Positions 57,130 to 64,000 of a stretch of 64,000 nucleotides of DNA are shown one piece after another. Made by a program: the position numbers and the translations under genes. The stretch is from Saccopteryx bilineata (lineage: Eukaryota; Chordata; Mammalia; Chiroptera; Emballonuridae), in NCBI RefSeq assembly GCF_036850765.1, contig NC_089491.1, positions 89,064,740 to 89,128,739 of the forward strand, in the 5' to 3' direction. The notes under the pieces were generated by a model that searched no databases, was not told where the DNA came from, and saw nothing but the letters and a program-made list of their open reading frames with translations. How positions within the stretch are numbered: position 1 is the stretch's first letter; the number at the start of each line of letters is the position of its first letter.

Positions 57130-58027
57130 ATCCACTAATTTTTTTTTTTTTTTTTGTTGTTGTTTGTTTCTTCTATCTTTTTGCCTTTATTTCCTCCACC
57201 TCGGTCCTTCTATTCTCTGCCCATCTTATGCTTCCCCTTTCTTGAACTACACTACCCATGAGTGTTGCATTTTATTTTTCTTCTTCATCCTCACCCTCCT
57301 TTAAGGTTATACTCCAAAACACTTAACTCTCACTCTCTCCTCTTTTGTTTTTTTTTTTTGTCTTGCTTTATTTTGTTTTTTTCTCCTCCTATTTTATTTC
57401 TTCCTTCGTTTTTCTCTTTTTCTTATTTTTTCCTTTCTATTCATTTTTTCTTTTCTCATTTTACTTTCCTCCCATATAATCCTCAATCACGAACAAATTA
57501 GTTAATTTGGGACTCAAGGCTTTTTTTTGGCTTTATTTCTCTTTTTTGCTTTTTTTTTTTTTCTCTTGTTTGTTTCTTTTTGTGGCATTTTGGGTCCTCC
57601 CAACCCAAGGTCTCCATTGTATTTAGTCTTCGCTCCACTTAATACAACAGATTTTTACTTATTATTTTTATTTTTTCTTCTTTATTATTCTTTTTTGGTC
57701 CTTTTTTCTTATTCCCTCTTATCCCTCTCATTATATCTCTTAGTTGACCATCACTTACAAGCAAATCATCTTATGCTTGTCTAAGATTTTCTTCCTTTTT
57801 TTTTTTTTTTTTTTGCATTTAGTAGGTCCCTACTCCCTTTTTTTGCCCTTGAACTCTTCACCCCAAATCAGGCCCTCCATTATAGGCACGATATTTCCCT
57901 GAGGAGGGGAGAGGAGGGAAAGAAAAGAGAGAAAAAAAGGGGGAAATAATAAATTATTACTGTTTTTTTTTGTGGGGTGTTTTACCCCTTTTTTTTTCTC
58001 TTTTTACTCTTTATTAATTCTAATTAG
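57130..58027 (+). other. L1-3 pyrimidine-rich 3' segment of the 5' UTR
   Basis: About 900 bp with very strong T/C bias and only short purine islands (57900-57960), ending in the AG acceptor described above. Confidence 0.8.
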
Positions 58028-58051
58028 TGCTATCAATAAGACCACCCTCAG

Positions 58052-59047
58052 ATGCCGATAAGAAAGAGGAAATCGAATATTATGGATACAAAAGAAAGAG
58101 AGGTAACACAAATAGATGTGGAAAAATCAATGGAGAAAAGACTTAACATATTGGAAGCCTTGGAGCTAAATGACAGAGAATTTAAAATAGAAATCTTAAA
58201 AATACTCAGAGATATACAAGAAAACACAGAAAGGCAATATAGGGAGATCAGAAAACAACTCAATGAACACAAAGAATATATTACCAAGGAAATTGAAACT
58301 ATAAAAACAAATCAAACAGAAATGAAAAACTCAATTCACGAGCTGAAAAACGAGGTAACAAGCTTAGCTAACAGAACAGCCCAGATTGAAGATAGGATTA
58401 GTGAAATAGAAGACAAACAACTTGAGGCACAACAGAGAGAAGAAGAAAGAGACTCAAAAATAATAAAAAATGAGAAAGCCCTACAGGAATTGTCTGACTC
58501 CATCAGAAAGAATAACATAAGAATAAGAGGTATATCAGAGGGAGAAGAGAAAGAAAATGGAATGGAGAATATACTCAAACAAATAATAGACGAGAACTTC
58601 CCAAGCCTGTGGAAGGAACTAAAGCCTCAAATTCAAGAAGCAAACAGAACACCAAGTTTTCTTAACCCCAACAAACCCACTCCAAGGCACATCATAATAA
58701 AGATGACACAAACCAATGACAAAGAAAAAATTCTCAAGGCAGCCAGGGAAAAGAAGAGTACAACATATAAAGGAAGGCCTATTAGATTATCATCAGATTT
58801 CTCAGCAGAAACTCTACAAGCTAGAAGAGAGTGGACCCCAATATTTAAAGTCCTGAAAGAGAGGAACTTTCAGCCAAGAATACTATAACCATCAAAGCTA
58901 TCCTTCAAGTATGAAGGAGAAATAAAAACATTCACAAATACAGAAAAGATGAGAGAATTTATCAACAGAAAGCCCCCACTCCAGGAAATACTAAGGGGGG
59001 TTTTCCAACCAGATTCAAAGAACAAAAGAAAACAACACTACAAGTAA
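58052..59047 (+). pseudogene. L1-3 ORF1, full length but stopped at codon 279
   Basis: Same 331-codon frame as L1-1 ORF1. TAA at 58886-58888 replaces the Tyr codon seen in L1-1 and L1-2. It is open on both sides; the true stop is at 59045-59047. The product would lack the last ~53 residues, most of the C-terminal RNA-binding domain, and is expected to be inactive. Confidence 0.95.
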
Positions 59048-59139
59048 CAGCTCCACCAAGAACACAATAAAACCAAACTTAAACTGTGACAACAAAGGAA
59101 AAAAAGGGGGGAGAGGATGGAGATTAACAGTAGCAAAGG

Positions 59140-59382
59140 ATGATGAAGTGCAGAAATACTTATAAGATAGGGTACTACAATGAATATGGTAGGTACCCTT
59201 TTCATTACTTAATGGTAACCACCCTTAAAAAAACCACCACAAAAACACTTGACTTAAAAAAGGTAGCAACAGAGGAAAGAAGTATGGAACACAAACAAAC
59301 AAAAACAAATGATAGAAAAACAAAAGAGAAGAATCAAACTAGATACAAAACTAACAGAAAGCAATTTATAAAATGGCAGTAG
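59140..59382 (+). other. Inter-ORF small open frame of L1-3 (80 codons)
   Basis: Starts at tandem ATGs (59140, 59143) and ends with a stop lying 7 bases into ORF2 (ATGGCAGTAG). Lys/Thr-rich, no known domain. One residue differs from L1-1. Confidence 0.45.
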
Positions 59383-62300
59383 GGAACCCACAAGTGTCAA
59401 TAATTACACTAAATGTAAATGGATTAAACTTACCAATAAAAAGACACAGAGTAGCAGAATGGATTAAAAAAGAAAATCCAACTATATGCTGCCTACAAGA
59501 AACACATCTAAGCAACAAGGATAAAAACAAATTCAAAGTGAAAGGCTGGAAAACAATACTCCAAGCAAACAACACCCAAAAAAAAGCAGGTGTAGCAATA
59601 CTCATATCTAATAATGCTGACTACAAGACAGAAAAAGTACTCAGAGACAAAAATGGTCATTTCATAATGATTAAGGGGAAGTTGAATCAAGAAGACATAA
59701 CAATCCTTAATATATATGAACCAAACCAAGGAGCACCAAAATATATAAGACAGCTACTTATTGACCTTAAAACAAAAACTAACAAAAATACAATCATACT
59801 TGGAGACCTCAATACACCGCTGACGGCTCTAGATCGGTCATCCAAACAGAGAATCAATAAAGATATAGTGGCCTTAAACGAAATACTAGAACACCTGGAT
59901 ATGATAGACATCTACAGGACACTTCATCCCAAAGCGACAGAGTATACATTTTTCTCTAGTGTACATGGATCATTCTCAAGAATTGACCATATGTTGGGCC
60001 ACAAAGACAATATCAGCAAATTTAGAAAAATTGAAATTGTACCAAGCATATTTTCTGATCATAAAGCCTTGAAACTAGAATTCAACTGCAAAAAAGAGGG
60101 GGGAAAACCCACAAAAATGTGGAAACTAAACAACATACTTCTAAAAAATGAATGGGTCAAAGAAGAAATAAGTGCAGAAATCAAAAGATATATACAGACA
60201 AATGAAAATGAAAATACGACATATCAGAATCTCTGGGATGCAGCAAAAGCAGTAATAAGAGGAAAGTTCATATCACTTCAGGCCTATATGAACAAACAAG
60301 AGAGAGCCGAAGTAAACCACTTAACTTCACACCTTAAGGAACTAGAAAAAGAAGAACAAAGACAACCCAAAACCAGCTGAAGAAAGGAGATAATAAAAAT
60401 CAGAGCAGAAATAAATGAAATAGAGAACAGAAAAACTATAGAAAAAATCAATAAAACAAGGAGCTGGTTCTTTGAAAAGATCAACAAAATTGACAAACCC
60501 TTGGCAAGACTCACCAAGGAAAAAAGACACAGGACTCAAATAAATAAAATCCAAAATGAAAGAGGAGAGATCACCACAGACATCATAGAAATACAAAGAA
60601 TTATTGTAGAATACTATGAAAAATTATATGCCACAAAATACAACAATCTAGAAGAAATGGATAAATTCCTAGAACAATACAACCTTCCTAGACTGAGTCA
60701 TGAAGAAGCAGAAAGCCTAAACAGACCAATCAGCAGGGAGGAAATAGAAAAAACTATTAAAAATCTCCCCAAAAATAAAAGTCCAGGCCCAGACGGTTAT
60801 ACTAGTGAATTCTATCAAACATTCAAAGAAGACTTGGTTCCTATTCTAATCAAAGTCTTCCAAAAAATTGAAGAAGAAGCAATACTTCCAAACACATTTT
60901 ATGAGGCCAACATAACCCTCATACCAAAACCTGGCAAGGATGGCACAAAGAAAGAAAACTACAGACCAATATCTCTAATGAATACAGATGCTAAAATACT
61001 AAACAAAATACTGGCAAACCGAATACAACAACATATTAAAAAAATAATACATCATGATCAAGTGGGATTCATCCCAGAATCTCAAGGATGGTTCAACATA
61101 CGCAAAACGGTTAACGTAATACACCATATCAACAAAACAAAGAACAAAAACCACATGATCTTATCAATAGATGCAGAAAAGGCTTTTGATAAAATACAAC
61201 ACAATTTTATGTTTAAGACTCTCAACAAAATGGGTATAGAAGGAAAATATCTCAACATGATAAAGGCCATATATGATAAACCATCAGCCAACATCCTATT
61301 AAACGGCATAAAACTGAGGACTTTCTACCTTAAATCAGGAACAAGACAGGGTTGTCCACTCTCTCCACTCTTATTCAATGTGGTGCTAGAAGTTCTGGCC
61401 AGAGCAATCAGACAAGACAAAGAAATAAAAGGCATCCATATCGGAAAAGAAGAAGTAAAGGTATCACTTTTTGCGGATGATATGATCCTATACATCGAAA
61501 ACCCGAAGGACTCCACAAAAAGATTATTAGAAACAATAAACCAATACAGTAAGGTCGCAGGATACAAAATTAACATACAAAAGTCCATAGCCTTTCTATA
61601 TGCCAACAATGAAATATTAGAAAACGAACTCAAAAAAATAATCCCCTTCACGATTGCAACAAAAAAAATAAAATACCTAGGAATAAACATAACAAAGAAC
61701 GTAAAGGACCTATATAATGAAAATTACAAAGCATTGTTAAGGGAAATCGAAAAAGATACAATGAGATGGAAAAATATTCCTTGTTCTTGGATAGGAAGAA
61801 TAAATATAATCAAAATGGCCATATTACCCAAAGCAATATACAAATTTAATGCAATTCCCATCAAAATCCCTATGAGATTTTTTAAAGAAATGGAACAAAA
61901 AATCATCAGATTTATATGGAACTATAAAAAACCCCGAATAGCCAAAACAATCCTAAGGAAAAAGAATGAAGCTGGGGGCATTACAATACCTGACTTTAAA
62001 CTATATTATAGGGCCACGATAATCAAAACAGCATGGTATTGGCAAAAAAATAGACACTCAGACCAATGGAACAGAATAGAAAGTCCAGAAATAAAACCAC
62101 ATATATATGGTCAAATAATCTTTGATAAAGTGGCCAACAACACACAATGGAGAAAAGAAAGCCTCTTCAACAAATGGTGTTGGGAAAACTGGAAAGCCAC
62201 ATGCAAAAGAATGAAACTCGACTACAGCCTGTCCCCGTGTACTAAAATTAATTCAAAATGGATCAAAGACCTAAATATAAGACCTGAAACAATAAAGTAC

Positions 62301-63200
62301 ATAGAAGAAGACATAGGTACTAAAATCATGGACCTGGGTTTTAAAGAACATTTTATGAACTTGACTCCAATGGCAAGAGAAGTGAAGGCAAAGATAAATG
62401 AATGGGACTACATCAGAATGAAAAGTTTTTGCTCAGCAAGAGAAACTGATATCAAAATAAACAGACAGCCAACTATATGGGAACTGATATTTTCAAACGA
62501 CAGCTCAGATAAGGGCCTAATATCCAAAATTTACAAAGAACTCATAAAACTCAACAACAAACAAACAAACAATCCAATAAAAAAATGGGAAGAGGACATG
62601 AACAGACACTTCTCCCAGGAAGAGATACAAATGGCCAACAGATATATGAAAAGATGCTCAGCTTCATTAGTTATTAGAGAAATGCAAATCAAAACTACAA
62701 TGAGATACCACCTCACTCCTGTTAGATTAGCTATTATCAACAAGACGGGTAATAGCAAATGTTGGAGAGGCTGTGGAGAAAAAGGAACCCTCATTCACTG
62801 TTGGTGGGACTGTAAAGTAGTACAACCATTATGGAAGAAAGTATGGTGGTTCCTCAAAAAACTGCAAATAGAACTACCTTATGACCCAGCAATCCCTCTA
62901 CTGGGTATATACCCCAAAACCTCAGAAACATTGATACGTGAAGACACATGTAGCCCCATGTTCATTGCAGCACTGTTTACAGTGGCCAAGACATGGAAAC
63001 AACCAAAAAGCCCTTCAATAGAAGACTGGATAAAGAAGATGTGGCACATATACACTATGGAATACTACTCAGCCATAAGAAATGATGACATCAGATCATT
63101 TACAGCAAAATGGTGGGATCTTGATAACATTATAAGGAGTGAAATAAGCAAATCAGAAAAAAACAAGAACTACATGATTCCATACATTGGTGGAACATAA
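59373..63200 (+). pseudogene. L1-3 ORF2, 1275-codon frame with one nonsense codon
   Basis: Codon 336 (60378-60380) is TGA where L1-2 has CGA, a typical CpG decay change. The remaining frame is open to the normal end at 63200. Endonuclease residues Asn14, Glu43, Asp145, Asp205 and SDH are all present. The polymerase FADD and the Cys-rich segment are intact. As it stands it could yield only an endonuclease-sized N-terminal fragment of 335 residues. Confidence 0.96.
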
Positions 63201-63243
63201 AAATGAGACTAAGAGACATGGACAAGAGTGTGGTGGTTACCAA

Positions 63244-63307
63244 GGGTGGGGGGGGAGGGAGGACATGGGAGGGAGGGAGGGAGAGAGTTAGGGGGAGGGG
63301 GAGGGGC
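63244..63307 (+). other. G-rich tract in the L1-3 3' UTR
   Basis: Repeated GGGA/GGGG runs over 64 bp with quadruplex potential, in the same place as in L1-2. Confidence 0.75.
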
Positions 63308-63439
63308 ACAGAGAACTAGATAGAGGGTGACGGAGGACAATCTGACTTTGGGCGATGGGTTTGCAACATAATTTGATGACAAAATAACCTAGACATGTTT
63401 TCTTTGAATATATGTACCCTGATTTATTAATGTCATCCC

Positions 63440-63472
63440 ATTACCATTAATAAAAATTTATTAAAAAAAAAA
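63440..63472 (+). terminator. L1-3 polyadenylation signal and A tail
   Basis: AATAAA at 63449-63454, then a pure A run into the target duplication. Confidence 0.9.
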
Positions 63473-63485
63473 AAAAGCCTCTTTC

Positions 63486-64000
63486 AATCTTCAATTAGCT
63501 TCTTGTTAAAGTGAACTTACCCTTAATTCACTGGAGTGGGGAAAGGCCACCTTAGTAGTTGGCCAGCCCCACCCCATACCCCTCCCTGCCAAGGACAAAG
63601 CAGGGGCCTTGCCTTAGGATTAAGGGAAATAGTTAAGGAGAGGAAAAGAAAATTGCTTTTCCAGCTTCTCTAACTTCCCATGTAACCTACAGAGAAAAGC
63701 AAACTTCCCTTGGGAGGAAATAACAAAAATGCCAAACAGTAGATGGATGAATGAGGCCTGCATCCCTGCAGTGTACTGAGGCTCTCGCCTTCATAATGTC
63801 ACAAAGACTCTTGTCCCTTGCTCATGGTTATCAGAAATCCAAATGGACTTATTACACTTATTACCATTTGGCCCTCTTGAAGCTCGGTTCCTTTTCTTGC
63901 CAGAGAACAGGCTCTGGTGAAGCTGTAAGAGCTCAGTTGCCTTGTGTAAAGCCAGTATACAAGGCCACTATCACAGCAGCCCGGCCCATGCAGGTTCGCA
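63486..64000. other. Intergenic DNA, nothing firm
   Basis: Less AT-rich than the introns; no exon, repeat or RNA gene that I can support. In human, TEK follows IFT74, so this may be part of that interval. Confidence 0.45.

Larger units (their letters stand above)
55916..58027 (+). other. Inferred L1 5' UTR intron (2112 bp)
   Basis: Begins CTGCG|GTGAGT and ends after a long pyrimidine tract with AATTAG|TGCTATC. Exactly this interval is absent from L1-1. It spans most of the GC-rich promoter-like part of the 5' UTR and leaves ORF1 intact. Splicing is inferred from comparing two copies, not from RNA. Confidence 0.75.
55692..63472 (+). mobile_element. Full-length young LINE-1 copy L1-3 (7.8 kb)
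   Basis: Bounded by a perfect 13-bp target duplication, aaaagcctctttc, at 55679-55691 and 63473-63485. Complete from the CRE/YY1-like 5' tip to AATAAA (63449-63454) and a short A tail. ORF1 and ORF2 are each stopped by one nonsense codon but otherwise open. Its 5' UTR contains the intact GT-AG interval missing from L1-1. Confidence 0.98.

Overview
This is nuclear DNA from a mammal, most likely an insect-eating bat. The window is dominated by interspersed repeats. It contains many tRNA-derived SINEs in four body types (called A, B, C and D here), young full-length LINE-1s, and hAT, piggyBac and Tc1/mariner-type MITEs. From memory, the A and B SINE bodies resemble those of rhinolophoid bats (horseshoe and leaf-nosed bats and relatives). 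Old mammalian L2, MIR, MER5 and Tigger remains lie underneath. There is no bacterial, plasmid or CRISPR content. The species is an inference; the SINE and L1 structures are seen directly.

The only host gene I can support is the 3' end of IFT74 (intraflagellar transport protein 74, an IFT-B subunit) on the + strand. Seven coding exons lie between 14637 and 40302. All have AG/GT borders and compatible phases, and the last carries the stop codon; a polyadenylation signal follows at 40371. Positions 1-14636 are the upstream intron, and everything after about 40395 is downstream intergenic DNA. Introns are filled with SINEs, MITEs and L1 pieces. Several L1 pieces show the 5' inversion expected from twin priming.

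Three large L1s frame the window. L1-1 (1-1598, minus) has an intact 331-codon ORF1, but 2.1 kb of its 5' UTR is missing exactly between a GTGAGT donor and a pyrimidine-rich AG acceptor that are both still present in L1-3. It therefore looks like the reverse-transcribed copy of a spliced L1 RNA. L1-2 (45819-54428, plus) is older. Its ORF1 is broken, two SINEs sit inside it, and its 5' UTR carries ~240-bp tandem monomers. It keeps a full 1275-codon ORF2, in which the endonuclease catalytic Glu43 is Lys. L1-3 (55692-63472, plus) is young and full length with a clear target-site duplication. Each of its ORFs is stopped by a single nonsense codon. All three carry a TGACGTCA site followed by an ATGGCG core at the extreme 5' end. 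All three also have an unusually long inter-ORF spacer with an 80-codon open frame that overlaps the ORF2 start.

The most interesting candidates for new biology are the spliced L1 5' UTR, the modular L1 5' UTR with mouse-like monomers, and the overlapping inter-ORF frame. No new host gene system was seen.
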